From the NCBI RefSeq assembly GCF_036840915.1, contig NZ_CP085725.1, positions 372,001 to 436,000 on the forward strand: DNA of 64,000 bases, read 5' to 3'. A program made the translations under genes and the position numbers. The stretch comes from Flavobacterium hankyongi. GTDB taxonomy: Bacteria; Bacteroidota; Bacteroidia; Flavobacteriales; Flavobacteriaceae. Below are positions 32,436 to 42,521 of the stretch, one piece after another (position 1 is the stretch's first letter; each line of letters starts with the position of its first letter). The notes below the pieces were generated by a model, which saw nothing but the letters and a program-made list of their open reading frames with translations, was not told the DNA's origin and did not search any database.

Positions 32436-34370
32436 CTATTTTAAATAATTCCTAAAATAACCAAATACTTCATCAATTAATAGTCTTCTATCTAAAAAAC
32501 TATTGAATAGCTCACATGATGTTTCGGGTAATAAAGAACAACTAAAACAAGCTGACAAATTTAGATTACCAACTCCTTGACCAGTTGTGTGATAACAAAT
32601 TGGATCTGTGGCACAATCTTTTGCTCTCATAATTGCAGATTGAATTAGTTTACCAATCTTATCATCATCACATAATGAAGTTAAGCCACCATAACTCCCT
32701 TCTGAACCTGCAATAGTATAAATTAAAACACCATTCATATTAGGAGTTTCACTAACGTAAATTCGTTCTTGAATTGATGTTGAAGGATAACCACATAAAT
32801 ATTCTAATTCTTTTATTATCAAATGTGAAAAAGTATGTATGAGTATTAGTTTAGGGTTTACTTCTATATCTTTGTTAAAAGCAGAATCAAAATTATGATA
32901 GTTGTTTAAAATTGGTTCAACTCTTGTTTTAATTAATTGGTTTGAATTTAACCAATTATCCAAATTATCATTGTCAAATTCAAAAAATATACCCTCACCA
33001 AAACTTTCAATGGCAGGTAAATATTTTGTTGTTAATCCTTTATTTGAGGTGTATTTTTTTCTTATTGCATCAACTTTGTTACTTTCAATATCTTCTTCTT
33101 TTAATGCTGTATCAATTGAGATAGGTTCTTGTCTTGTGTAAGATGTTTGAACAGATGTAAATTTTATTTTATCCATTCTGAAAATGGATTTTATTAAGTC
33201 ATTTTGAAAATAATTTGAATCTACTTTGTCAAAAATCAATAAGTCTTTTATTTCGTCATTTCCTTTACTTGTAATGTATTTAAACTCATCAAAACGGTAC
33301 TCATTTTCACTCTTTGATATTTCTACATCTCTTTCAATAAAATCATTATCAATTAATCTTTTTATTGTATCCTCAGAAATTGATACATTTTTATTTCTTT
33401 TTAAATCTTTTACAATTCTTGAAGGTTCATCACCATCATTATGCGATTCCTTAATATAATCTATTAATGTTTTATTTAACTCGTCTTTTGCTGGAATATA
33501 AATACTGGATAAAATATTGGGATAGTATACACTATTACTAGAACGAATAACAGGTTTAAAGAGTATGTCTTTAATTTCAGCATTTGGAATTAATTCTTGA
33601 TTTTTAATTCTTAAATTAAACAAACCTGATAATGTTGTAAAATTTAATGTTTCACCCTCTTTATTTTTTGCAATAATATTAATACCACTTAAATCATCTA
33701 ATTTGTCTGAGGTACGATATTCTAATAATAAATCGCTTGGTACATCTACATTAGATAAAGAAATAGTCTCTTCATTTGTATCAATATCTTTATTTTCATT
33801 GTTAGATTTTTCTCTTTTTTCTCTTTTTAACATTGACCATTTATCCCAAGGAATATCGGCAATATCTCCATTTGGAGCAGTTAAAATAAAACGTACTTGT
33901 TCTAAGTCAAAGAATTTTCGTTTACTATTTCTATTTTTTGCGTAACATTTATAACATTTTGGAGGAAAGAAATTTTCTTTATGATTTAGATCTACATTAT
34001 TCAACCAATTGTATTTCCATTCTGTAATTTTATCAAATTTATTGCAACTACTACAATAGAACCATTCTGGAAAATAAGACGCTCCAATAGTATTTTGTTC
34101 GCCGTTTTGCAATTGAAAACCATTTTTTAAATCATTTACAGGAATTTTTACCAATCGTTCAAGATTGATAAAATATTTACTTAAACGATTTTTAAATCTA
34201 ACATCTTCAATATTATTATGGTCTTGAAAGTTACCATCAATACTAATAAAAAAAGGCCATTCATCAAATGGTTTTATTATTATTGAACCGTCTCTAGTTT
34301 CAATAATTGAGCCAACACCACCATAAGCACTTATGGTTTTTCTAGTTTGTATTTGTTCGTATTTACCCAT
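32436..34370 (-). CDS. DrmB-like protein with DUF1998 domain
   Basis: The 644-aa protein has a zinc-binding pair (C106-x2-C109 and C139-x2-C142) and a C-terminal DUF1998 region (about 500-640) with HTFSHLIIKELEYLCGYPS, YTIAGSEGSYGGLTSL and cysteines in SACFSCSLLPETSCE. This is the DrmB architecture of DISARM systems. DrmB works with the DrmA helicase to restrict incoming DNA. It directly abuts the DrmA gene with no gap. It is the last gene of the operon; the usual drmC (PLD family) is not downstream. Confidence 0.85.
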   Translation of the reverse strand: MGKYEQIQTRKTISAYGGVGSIIETRDGSIIIKPFDEWPFFISIDGNFQDHNNIEDVRFKNRLSKYFINLERLVKIPVNDLKNGFQLQNGEQNTIGASYFPEWFYCSSCNKFDKITEWKYNWLNNVDLNHKENFFPPKCYKCYAKNRNSKRKFFDLEQVRFILTAPNGDIADIPWDKWSMLKREKREKSNNENKDIDTNEETISLSNVDVPSDLLLEYRTSDKLDDLSGINIIAKNKEGETLNFTTLSGLFNLRIKNQELIPNAEIKDILFKPVIRSSNSVYYPNILSSIYIPAKDELNKTLIDYIKESHNDGDEPSRIVKDLKRNKNVSISEDTIKRLIDNDFIERDVEISKSENEYRFDEFKYITSKGNDEIKDLLIFDKVDSNYFQNDLIKSIFRMDKIKFTSVQTSYTRQEPISIDTALKEEDIESNKVDAIRKKYTSNKGLTTKYLPAIESFGEGIFFEFDNDNLDNWLNSNQLIKTRVEPILNNYHNFDSAFNKDIEVNPKLILIHTFSHLIIKELEYLCGYPSTSIQERIYVSETPNMNGVLIYTIAGSEGSYGGLTSLCDDDKIGKLIQSAIMRAKDCATDPICYHTTGQGVGNLNLSACFSCSLLPETSCELFNSFLDRRLLIDEVFGYFRNYLK

Positions 34371-37300
34371 TTAATTTGCTAATTTTATTATACTATTCGT
34401 ATCTATTTCTCTCATCGACATCATTAAGCTCCATTCATCCATATATGCGATTTTTTTAATTAACAGTTCGTAAGTTAAACCATCTTCTTTAGTAGTCCAT
34501 TTTTTTACATATTCATCAAGTTTATTAATTGCATAATCACGTTGCTTTATGTTTTTGATTCTTTCAGATAAAAATGTTTTTAACTCATCAATATTTCCAT
34601 TGAAATCATTTGCTTGATTGTTTTTGTATAACCCTTTTTTATGCCTAACATAAGCAACTAAAAGACTTGCCATAACTTTATCTACTGCAATTTCAGTAAA
34701 TGGTGTTACACTTAATGGTTCCACATATTTGTAATAAGCATTGTGGAAGCTAACATAGTTCTCGAAATATGATTTATCTCTTGAACGGTTTGCATCTAAT
34801 AGATTTATCACTATACCCATATCCTCACGACCAACTCTACTGGATGCTTGGATATACTCCGCTACATTTTTAGATTGCCCATTCATTAACATTACATTCA
34901 ATCTTTTTATATCAATACCAACAGAAAACATATTAGAAGCTAATACTAAATCGACTGTTTTTTGAACATAATCCCTGCCTTCATATCTATTCAAACTAAA
35001 AGATTGTTCTAGTTCATCTAACAATTTTTTAATCGAATTACTCTCAATTCTACTTGTTAGTTCTTTTGTTCTTGATGGTAAACCAATCCAATTAAAAGCA
35101 TATTTATCTCTACTAATATTATATCTGCTGTGAAGTAATTTTATCAAGGAAAGTATTTCAGCTGGAACTTTATTGTATATTTTACCAACGTCTCTTAAAC
35201 TATTATAGAATGAAACAATTGTCCAGAAGTAGTTCATTTTATTTATGCATTCTTCATGGGATAAATTTTCATTTTCAATTAAATATTTGAATAATTCAAT
35301 GCGAGCTATGAAAAGATTACCTAGTATTTGAATTTGTGAATTTAGACCTGTTTTACCTGTTGGCATGAAACCTATGTGCTTTCTTTTACTATCATTTGAT
35401 ACAAACGAGAAAAAGTTGTCGTTATAGCTTAATCCCATTGGTGGGAATATATTTAACTTTCTATTCCCATACAACATTTCAATTTGATGAGCCGTATTTC
35501 TTGTTGTAGCTGTTGAAGCAATAATCTTTGGTTTTCTATTTCCTTTTGTAGATAGTAACTCGACAATAGATTCGTAAATACCAGTTATAGAACCTAGTGG
35601 ACCACTAAGCAAGTGCAACTCATCTTGAATAATTAAATCAGGTGGTAACTTATCTTTATCAATAGAATTAAATAACTTATGTGCTTCTTCTCTGTGTGAA
35701 ATCATAGCAAATTTATCTACTGTAGCGAAAAGTAAAGTTGGTGGTGTATCATAGATTTTATCATCTACAAAATATATTGGCAATTCATTACTGAATGTAC
35801 AAGTGTTATTTATACATTTTATTTTAAATGAATTTGTAGTTGCATGATAACCTTGTTCAAAAAAATTAAATTTGTTTTTTGATATTATTTTGCAACCACA
35901 CCACGAACAATTTTCAATTGGGAATTTATTTGCTTTTTGAAAATCGTAATTTTTACTAGTGTTTGCACGAACTAAATTTTGCGAAATGTCATCAAATATT
36001 TTTTTTGCATCTTTAAATGAGTTGGGTGTTGATGAAGCACCAACCCACATACCTATTGAAATAGGAGTGTCTCCAAAATAATATTCATCTTTATTTTTAA
36101 ATTGCTTTCTTAAAAAATCTAATGACAGGATAAGTTTTGTAGCACGTTCGAACTGTTGAGCGGTTAAAAGTCTTAGTGTATAACGCATAATTACTGCAAC
36201 GCCATCTGCATTATCTTCATTTAAAATTCTTCTGCTAATGATGGTAAAAGCTGTTAATGCCAAGTAAGCTTCGGTTTTTCCACCACCAGTAGGGAACCAC
36301 AACAAATCAACTATATTATTTCTGTCTACAGAATCAGTATTAATTAATGATTCTAGATTTAAAAGAAAAAAAGCTAATTGGAAAGGTCTATATTTTGGAT
36401 TGAAAGTGGAATTTTCCCTAAAATAATCAAGATTATTATAATTTATATTTTCATCTATTTCTGTTAGTTCTATATTTTTTTTACCAAACTGTTTTTCATT
36501 TGAAACAAACATTTGAATATACATTGCAGTGTTTGCTAGCTTAAATGATTTGAATGCTTCTTCGTTTTCTTTTAAAAATTTAATATTCTTTATTAGTCTT
36601 TTGAAAGTTTCAGATTGTTTTCCAATTATATTAGTTTTTATATTTTGAAAACTATCAGCTGTTTTAATGCTAATTTGTTTATCAATCCATTTTTGATATT
36701 CATTAACAAATAAAAAGAGTTTATCTATAATTTCATCATTATTTAGATCTGACCAAATAGATAATTTTCTTAATTCTGTAATTGATTTTAAATCTTCTGG
36801 AAAATCTTCTTTAAATTCATTGCTATAACTCTTAATGTCTACTTCTGGCAAGAATGTTGTATTTAGTTCTGTAGGTTGTCTATCGTCATTCCATTTTACC
36901 GCACATCCATGTCCAATAGCAAATGAAAATTCTTCTCTATATTGGAAGTTTATTGTATTTAATTCTTCATCAAAAGGATTGTTTTCGGTAAATTGTTTAT
37001 AGGGTAAGAAAGTTGTTCCATTCACTTTTATTTGTGCTTGAAACATTGCTTTTGAATTTAATCTCTCATTACTAAATGAAAATTTCTTTTTTGAATGTTG
37101 TAATCTATTAGCAAGTAAAATTTTTATAAACTTGCCGTGATTTGTTTCTAAAACCTTTTTAAAAAAACAAGTGATTGTATCTTTTGTTTCTTCTTCTATT
37201 TCTAACGGTATTGGAGTAGCTTCATTTGAATTATTTTCTTCAAGATTGATTTTGATTATTTTTTGTTCACAGGGTAAACGTTTCCAAAGTCTCCCTAACA

Positions 37301-37979
37301 GTAATTCGACTTTTTTATATCCAACAGAATCAATTAATTCTCTTTGTTGTTCATGTTCTTGAAAAGTTTTTTTATAGTTTCTAACATTTAATCCGCTTTT
37401 GCCAAAAGTTTCTTTATTAAACATTAGAAAGCCATTTTCAAAAATTAAGTGTTGTTTAATTGGATTAAATGGATGATTGTAAAATTTTTCAAAATCTTCT
37501 TGAGAGATTTCTACTTTGCCTTCAAGAGGTTTTAATTGTTTGTATTTAGCATAAATAAACTCTACTGTAATTTCCTTTTGTTCATTAGGAACACAAAAAG
37601 TTAAGCCAAAATTTGTTGGAAAATATTGATTAGCTTCGGAATATTCACTATCAGTATTTATTTTAGCTTTCTTTTCTGAGTTATCATCTTCAACTAAAAT
37701 AGAATCATTATTATCGACTAAATCATTTGTGATTGAATTATCATTATTTATTGTTTCTGCATTTGCATTACATTCATTTTCTAAACCAAAACTATCTTGA
37801 ATTGGGTCAACAATTTTTTCTGGAAATACAATACCTGAAAAGTATCTGCTTAATGGATAGTCGGATATGATTTCATTCTCAGCATCACTAATTAAAATAT
37901 CAGAACCTGGTCCAATCAAGTTCTTTTGAATTGTATCTCTAAATATTAATCTAGGTTCTTCTATATACTTATTCTTCAT
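34371..37979 (-). CDS. DrmA-like SF2 helicase
   Basis: The 1202-aa protein has helicase motifs in order: FPTGGGKTE near 562, DELH at 786-789, STAT near 822, SNMFSVGIDI near 1015 and QASSRVGRE near 1044-1052. Cysteines at 691, 694, 696, 722 and 727 suggest a zinc finger between the helicase halves. The size and the order before DrmB match DISARM DrmA, which loads on DNA with free 5' ends. The first 500 residues are poorly conserved. It overlaps the preceding gene by 11 nt. Confidence 0.87.
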   Translation of the reverse strand: MKNKYIEEPRLIFRDTIQKNLIGPGSDILISDAENEIISDYPLSRYFSGIVFPEKIVDPIQDSFGLENECNANAETINNDNSITNDLVDNNDSILVEDDNSEKKAKINTDSEYSEANQYFPTNFGLTFCVPNEQKEITVEFIYAKYKQLKPLEGKVEISQEDFEKFYNHPFNPIKQHLIFENGFLMFNKETFGKSGLNVRNYKKTFQEHEQQRELIDSVGYKKVELLLGRLWKRLPCEQKIIKINLEENNSNEATPIPLEIEEETKDTITCFFKKVLETNHGKFIKILLANRLQHSKKKFSFSNERLNSKAMFQAQIKVNGTTFLPYKQFTENNPFDEELNTINFQYREEFSFAIGHGCAVKWNDDRQPTELNTTFLPEVDIKSYSNEFKEDFPEDLKSITELRKLSIWSDLNNDEIIDKLFLFVNEYQKWIDKQISIKTADSFQNIKTNIIGKQSETFKRLIKNIKFLKENEEAFKSFKLANTAMYIQMFVSNEKQFGKKNIELTEIDENINYNNLDYFRENSTFNPKYRPFQLAFFLLNLESLINTDSVDRNNIVDLLWFPTGGGKTEAYLALTAFTIISRRILNEDNADGVAVIMRYTLRLLTAQQFERATKLILSLDFLRKQFKNKDEYYFGDTPISIGMWVGASSTPNSFKDAKKIFDDISQNLVRANTSKNYDFQKANKFPIENCSWCGCKIISKNKFNFFEQGYHATTNSFKIKCINNTCTFSNELPIYFVDDKIYDTPPTLLFATVDKFAMISHREEAHKLFNSIDKDKLPPDLIIQDELHLLSGPLGSITGIYESIVELLSTKGNRKPKIIASTATTRNTAHQIEMLYGNRKLNIFPPMGLSYNDNFFSFVSNDSKRKHIGFMPTGKTGLNSQIQILGNLFIARIELFKYLIENENLSHEECINKMNYFWTIVSFYNSLRDVGKIYNKVPAEILSLIKLLHSRYNISRDKYAFNWIGLPSRTKELTSRIESNSIKKLLDELEQSFSLNRYEGRDYVQKTVDLVLASNMFSVGIDIKRLNVMLMNGQSKNVAEYIQASSRVGREDMGIVINLLDANRSRDKSYFENYVSFHNAYYKYVEPLSVTPFTEIAVDKVMASLLVAYVRHKKGLYKNNQANDFNGNIDELKTFLSERIKNIKQRDYAINKLDEYVKKWTTKEDGLTYELLIKKIAYMDEWSLMMSMREIDTNSIIKLAN

Positions 37980-40419
37980 TAGAAATCTTTTTTTGTTTTA
38001 TAACTTTCTCGACTATTGTTTCGATTAGTTTTTCTATTATTTCATCGTTAAGCTTTGTAAGAGCATCACTTTTTTCAGTTTTATCAGAAGCAACATAATC
38101 TAATAAATCACTACCGAGTAATCTACCAGCTTGTTGTCTAATTGAATGATCTTTTTTTGAAAAAATAATAAATTTATCATAATCGGTAACAATTAATTCA
38201 TTATCTAAACCAGTGCTTATACAATGATTTTTAATAGCATTTAAAACCTTAATTCTAGGAAATCTTGTACTTGAATTTTTATCAAAGTAATTTTTAAATG
38301 TTACGAGATTGATTCTATTTGAGTTGTCAAACAACTTTGAATGTAAATCTTCTATACTTCGGTATTTAGATAATAACTTTATTAAAGTTGTTTTCCAGCT
38401 TTGAGAATAACTATCAAATGATTTTAATAAACCCTCTGAATCAAATATTTTGAGGATTTTTTTAAATACTTCTGGGTTATTGTTTTGATAAAACCTGATT
38501 TTAGCACCTTCGTAAATTTCCCCAATTGTTGTTTTAATTTGTACACTATTTTCAATTAAGAAAATACCTTTTGTTGATTCAAATTTTTCAATAGAACCAT
38601 CGGTAAAGACTATTTCATAAAGAATTTTATCTTTAGGTAATTCTAATTCTTCATTTGTTGTGTTTGATTTATCACGAAAATTATCTTCTAAATCAAAAAG
38701 ACTATCTAGTGGGTTTGGTTTTAAATATTCTTCTTTAAGAGTAAATCTTGTTTTAATAAAACTATTTCTATCCTTATGACTAATTCTTGAATTTTCGTTA
38801 GCTAATTTATTTTTAATAAGCTTGTCAAACACAATTTCATCAATGTTTTCATAGCATAAAATAATAGTTTTTCCTTTCAATTCATATAATCTATTTAAAG
38901 TATCATAATTGTTTAAATAAGGAATTATAAATGTTTTATCTTCTGAATTAAACTCATCATTAAAACATTTTTCCCAATAAAGAATTTTATTGTCAATTCT
39001 CTTATCACTTACTAATACCACATTATTGATACGAAACTTTTGTAATTGGTTTTTTATTATGTCATAACTTTTCTTCTCAACTAATAAATAGAATTTTTGT
39101 AATTCCCGACTTTTACGAACTATTGTTTCCCATTTTGGATTTCTTTCTTGTAGAGTATTAGATATTGATTTAAAATGCTGAATGATACTTTCTTTACATT
39201 CATTTATTTCGGTAGGATTATATATATCATTTTTATAGAAATTATTTTTTAGTTCTTCATCAAAATTATCACTAGAAAAATAATGTAAAAGCCTGTCAGC
39301 GTATTCTTGATACATTCCTTTTGAAATATTAGAATCAACAACGATTATCTTATAAAAAAAGTTTAAATATCTAAATACGAATGAAAGATTAATATTTTTT
39401 TCAGTTTTGTATTTTTCTATTAAAGTTGAAAAATTATTTAACTCATTATAGAGATCCTCAAATTTTACAACTTCTTTACTTATTATTTTTAAATTCTCAT
39501 TGTTAGAAAGTCTAATTTCTTGATTTGACCATAACCATTTTTTAAAAGGATATTCGTTTGAAGGTTCGTTTGTTCCAATAATGATTATATTTTTAGCTTT
39601 TCCTTTCCATTTAGATTCTTGCAATAGTTCTGTGAAACAATCCCTATACTTTGTATCTCCAATTATTACAACTTCATCAAAGGAATAATCTTTGTCGAAT
39701 AGATAATTTTTAGCAGTTTTAAAATCGTTGCAACACTCAATTAGATAATTAAAAAATGGAAGTTCATTTTTGTTTTTACCTTTTTTATTTGTGTAGTTTA
39801 CGGGTAACGAGTCATTTTCTTTAAAAAATTTTGTATCTGCTATAACTAATGTTCTTTTAGAAAAATCGGTAATGAATGGAAAATTAACCCCAAAATTTTC
39901 ATTTAAAAATTCTTTATAAGCATTAATATATTTTACAGTATTTCTACCATTAGTTAAATTAGGGTTGATTTTAGTCTGATTTTTAAAAGGTATTAATGTA
40001 TTAACTGCCCCATTTTCATTTTTTTTAGGGAATCTTAAATGTATTCTTAAAGTATCTGGACCGACACCTTTAACAATTAAAATTCGATTTTCTTTACCAA
40101 TTTTACCATATACTAAATCGTTAGTTTGAAGTATTGGTTTATGATTATTATGATAGAAATAATTTTGAAATAACTTAATTAATACAACTGAATGGAAAAT
40201 AGAAGCAAAAAAATTTGGTCTATATTCATCTTCAGGTATGCTTATAAAAAAATCATCCTTTTCTTCATTTAAAATATATTTATAAATCAAGTAGAAATTA
40301 ATATAATCAAAACTTGAAAAGTTTTTAAAGGCTATATTATTTAGGTTAAAATCATTTTGTATGTGTGATTTTACTTCTTCTGTTACTTTCTGAATGTAAT
40401 TGTCTATTGCTGTACCCAT
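37969..40419 (-). CDS. DrmE-like protein of unknown biochemical function
   Basis: The 816-aa protein has the size and position (directly before drmA) of DrmE, the unassigned component of class 2 DISARM. Visible parts: an N-terminal region with SIPEDEYRPNFFASIFHSVV (near residue 78), alpha/beta segments such as VVIIGDTKYRD and KNIIIIGTNEPS, a central helical region, and a lysine-rich end. No Walker A or nuclease motif is evident. Sequence identity to DrmE is not verifiable here, so the call rests on neighbourhood and length. It overlaps drmA and is 13 bp from the Argonaute gene. Confidence 0.55.
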   Translation of the reverse strand: MGTAIDNYIQKVTEEVKSHIQNDFNLNNIAFKNFSSFDYINFYLIYKYILNEEKDDFFISIPEDEYRPNFFASIFHSVVLIKLFQNYFYHNNHKPILQTNDLVYGKIGKENRILIVKGVGPDTLRIHLRFPKKNENGAVNTLIPFKNQTKINPNLTNGRNTVKYINAYKEFLNENFGVNFPFITDFSKRTLVIADTKFFKENDSLPVNYTNKKGKNKNELPFFNYLIECCNDFKTAKNYLFDKDYSFDEVVIIGDTKYRDCFTELLQESKWKGKAKNIIIIGTNEPSNEYPFKKWLWSNQEIRLSNNENLKIISKEVVKFEDLYNELNNFSTLIEKYKTEKNINLSFVFRYLNFFYKIIVVDSNISKGMYQEYADRLLHYFSSDNFDEELKNNFYKNDIYNPTEINECKESIIQHFKSISNTLQERNPKWETIVRKSRELQKFYLLVEKKSYDIIKNQLQKFRINNVVLVSDKRIDNKILYWEKCFNDEFNSEDKTFIIPYLNNYDTLNRLYELKGKTIILCYENIDEIVFDKLIKNKLANENSRISHKDRNSFIKTRFTLKEEYLKPNPLDSLFDLEDNFRDKSNTTNEELELPKDKILYEIVFTDGSIEKFESTKGIFLIENSVQIKTTIGEIYEGAKIRFYQNNNPEVFKKILKIFDSEGLLKSFDSYSQSWKTTLIKLLSKYRSIEDLHSKLFDNSNRINLVTFKNYFDKNSSTRFPRIKVLNAIKNHCISTGLDNELIVTDYDKFIIFSKKDHSIRQQAGRLLGSDLLDYVASDKTEKSDALTKLNDEIIEKLIETIVEKVIKQKKISNEE

Positions 40420-40432
40420 AATTAAAATATTT

Positions 40433-42505
40433 TTACAAAAACCATAATATCTCTTTACCGTGTGGCGGAATGTTTCCGCTTTCGAAGTGAGGTGCTATTT
40501 CGGCTACCATTTCTGGGTATTTGATGGTTATGGGTACGTTTTGTTGTCTTAATGATTTCCAATATAATCTACTGAATTGATATACTTGCTCAATTAGTTT
40601 TTTGATTTCGAAATTGTCTAAATCTTCTTCGTTATTGGGTGATGAAATTTTTAGTTTTATTGGGAATGGATAGCCTTCTTGTTCTGAATGTTTTTCGGAA
40701 TCGTTGTATCTTGTATTGTTGAAAAGTAGGTATTCTTTTTTTCCAATGTTTATTATGGTACCACTTTTTGGCATTAAACGATTGTACCAATTATTATCAA
40801 AAGCAATTAAGTCTTCTGAATTGGTTTTGTTAATGTTGATGATGTATAAAGGACAATCGAGATTTAGCCTGTTCATTTTTTGAATGATGGGTTTTAACTC
40901 TTTGTCGCTCATTTCTTTGTAAAAGTGAATTACTACTTTGGTTGGGTTCTCTTCAAGGTTTGCATATTGATGTATTGCATCGCAAATTGAACCTGCTAAC
41001 AGATTTGTATCACTTTTGGTAAAGTATTCGAACTTTTTAAATGAACCACTATTGTTGAAACTAAAAGCACTTGCCACGTAGTTAGTGTTTTCGTCTACAT
41101 TTTTAAAAGCTCCAACACCTATAATTAAATCTCTGTTTGAACTTGTGGAAAGCTGCCAAGGTTTCCCCTCTAATTTAGCTAACAAGGCTAATGATATGTT
41201 GTTTAATTCGAATTGATAGTTGTTGATTTTTGATTTTAGTTTTTCAAAATCAATTACTTGAGAAATAATTCTTCTTTTGAGTAATTCTTCTTTTACTCTG
41301 TAATATACTTTTTTGCGTGCTTTATCTTCGTCAAACTTTGCAATAGGACTAATGTAAAATGCTACATAAGTGTTTTCGTAATTGAAATTACTATTGTTTA
41401 ATTTTTCTATAATCTCAGGTAATGGATTATTTTCATCTTTGTATTTTATTGCTAATGTTTTTTCAGTGTGGGATTCTATATTAGCAAATTTGTATAAACC
41501 TTTGTAGTATGTTCCTGTCCCTTTTTGTAAATGATTATGCAATTCTAAACACACATCAGCGTGACTTTCGTGAAATATGTAAAAAATCGTAATGTTTGGT
41601 TTTGGTGAAGTTACCAAAGCACCTTTTGTTGGAAAGTCTAGTTTTGGAGTAAAACCAATTTCACCACCTTTGAATACAAGGTCATTGCAACTTCTGTCTA
41701 CATATAATATTCTTGTTTCCTCAACAGGTAAGTAGTTTAAGGAATGTAAGGGAATAAGGGTTTTAAAATCTGCATTGTTTAAGTAGGTTTGAACAAACTC
41801 ATCAATAGCTGTATTGTAGCGTATGTATCTGTTTTTTGTTCTTTCTACTTCTACATCGATATTTAGTTTTGAAGCTAACTCACGATTGAGGATAGGCCAC
41901 GATTTTTCGAGGTCTATACTTGTTTTTAGTTCTGCATCAATTTTTTGATAATTTAGTACAGATTTGTCATTGATAATCTTTTTTATGTATGTTGCTGGGA
42001 CATCTTCTAATACTTCTAAAACTGATTTTTTACTCATTTTTGAAGTGTCGTCATAGGCTATAACTAACTCAGGAAATTTTGAAACTTTACTGAATTGTAT
42101 TTTTAATGAAAACTTATTGAATACCCAAAAGTCTTTCTTTTCTTCCGTTTTATTAATAACCCAAACTTGAGGTTCTTTGATGAAGTTACGGGTAACTACT
42201 ACACCTGATATGGATTTAAAATAATGGTATAATTTGTAGTTTAGAAAATCTTTATAGAAAAAAACATTCTTATCATTGAAATCAATTTCTAACGGGGTAG
42301 TGCCTTCGACATTTTTATCGAAAGTGGTGTAGATTTTCTCAATACCCTCATTTCCTAGATTTGGGAAAATTTCTGTTATGTTGTTTGGGTGGTTTGATTT
42401 GTATACCAAAACACTTCCTTTAATTTGTTCTAAACTAAAGTAAAGTGTTATTGGCTTTTGTGGCCAGTCAAAAGTTAGTAGGTTGAAATACAATTGTTGG
42501 CTCAT
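40433..42505 (-). CDS. Long prokaryotic Argonaute with a degenerate PIWI active site
   Basis: This 690-aa protein has a pAgo C-terminal half. MID (about 320-450): Y402 and K405 in YYRVKEELL, Q416 in IISQVID and K444 in LLAKLEGKPW match the Y-K-Q-K 5'-phosphate pocket. PIWI begins LIIGVGAF; the first catalytic Asp is replaced by G465. In VVIHFYKEMS the expected Asp after the conserved H527 is Y529. So guide binding looks retained but slicing looks lost, as in many long-B Agos. The first 300 residues would hold N and PAZ-like parts. It sits between McrC-like and DrmE-like genes, 16 and 13 bp away. Confidence 0.85.
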   Translation of the reverse strand: MSQQLYFNLLTFDWPQKPITLYFSLEQIKGSVLVYKSNHPNNITEIFPNLGNEGIEKIYTTFDKNVEGTTPLEIDFNDKNVFFYKDFLNYKLYHYFKSISGVVVTRNFIKEPQVWVINKTEEKKDFWVFNKFSLKIQFSKVSKFPELVIAYDDTSKMSKKSVLEVLEDVPATYIKKIINDKSVLNYQKIDAELKTSIDLEKSWPILNRELASKLNIDVEVERTKNRYIRYNTAIDEFVQTYLNNADFKTLIPLHSLNYLPVEETRILYVDRSCNDLVFKGGEIGFTPKLDFPTKGALVTSPKPNITIFYIFHESHADVCLELHNHLQKGTGTYYKGLYKFANIESHTEKTLAIKYKDENNPLPEIIEKLNNSNFNYENTYVAFYISPIAKFDEDKARKKVYYRVKEELLKRRIISQVIDFEKLKSKINNYQFELNNISLALLAKLEGKPWQLSTSSNRDLIIGVGAFKNVDENTNYVASAFSFNNSGSFKKFEYFTKSDTNLLAGSICDAIHQYANLEENPTKVVIHFYKEMSDKELKPIIQKMNRLNLDCPLYIININKTNSEDLIAFDNNWYNRLMPKSGTIINIGKKEYLLFNNTRYNDSEKHSEQEGYPFPIKLKISSPNNEEDLDNFEIKKLIEQVYQFSRLYWKSLRQQNVPITIKYPEMVAEIAPHFESGNIPPHGKEILWFL

Positions 42506-42521
42506 ATTGTGCTGTTTTAAA

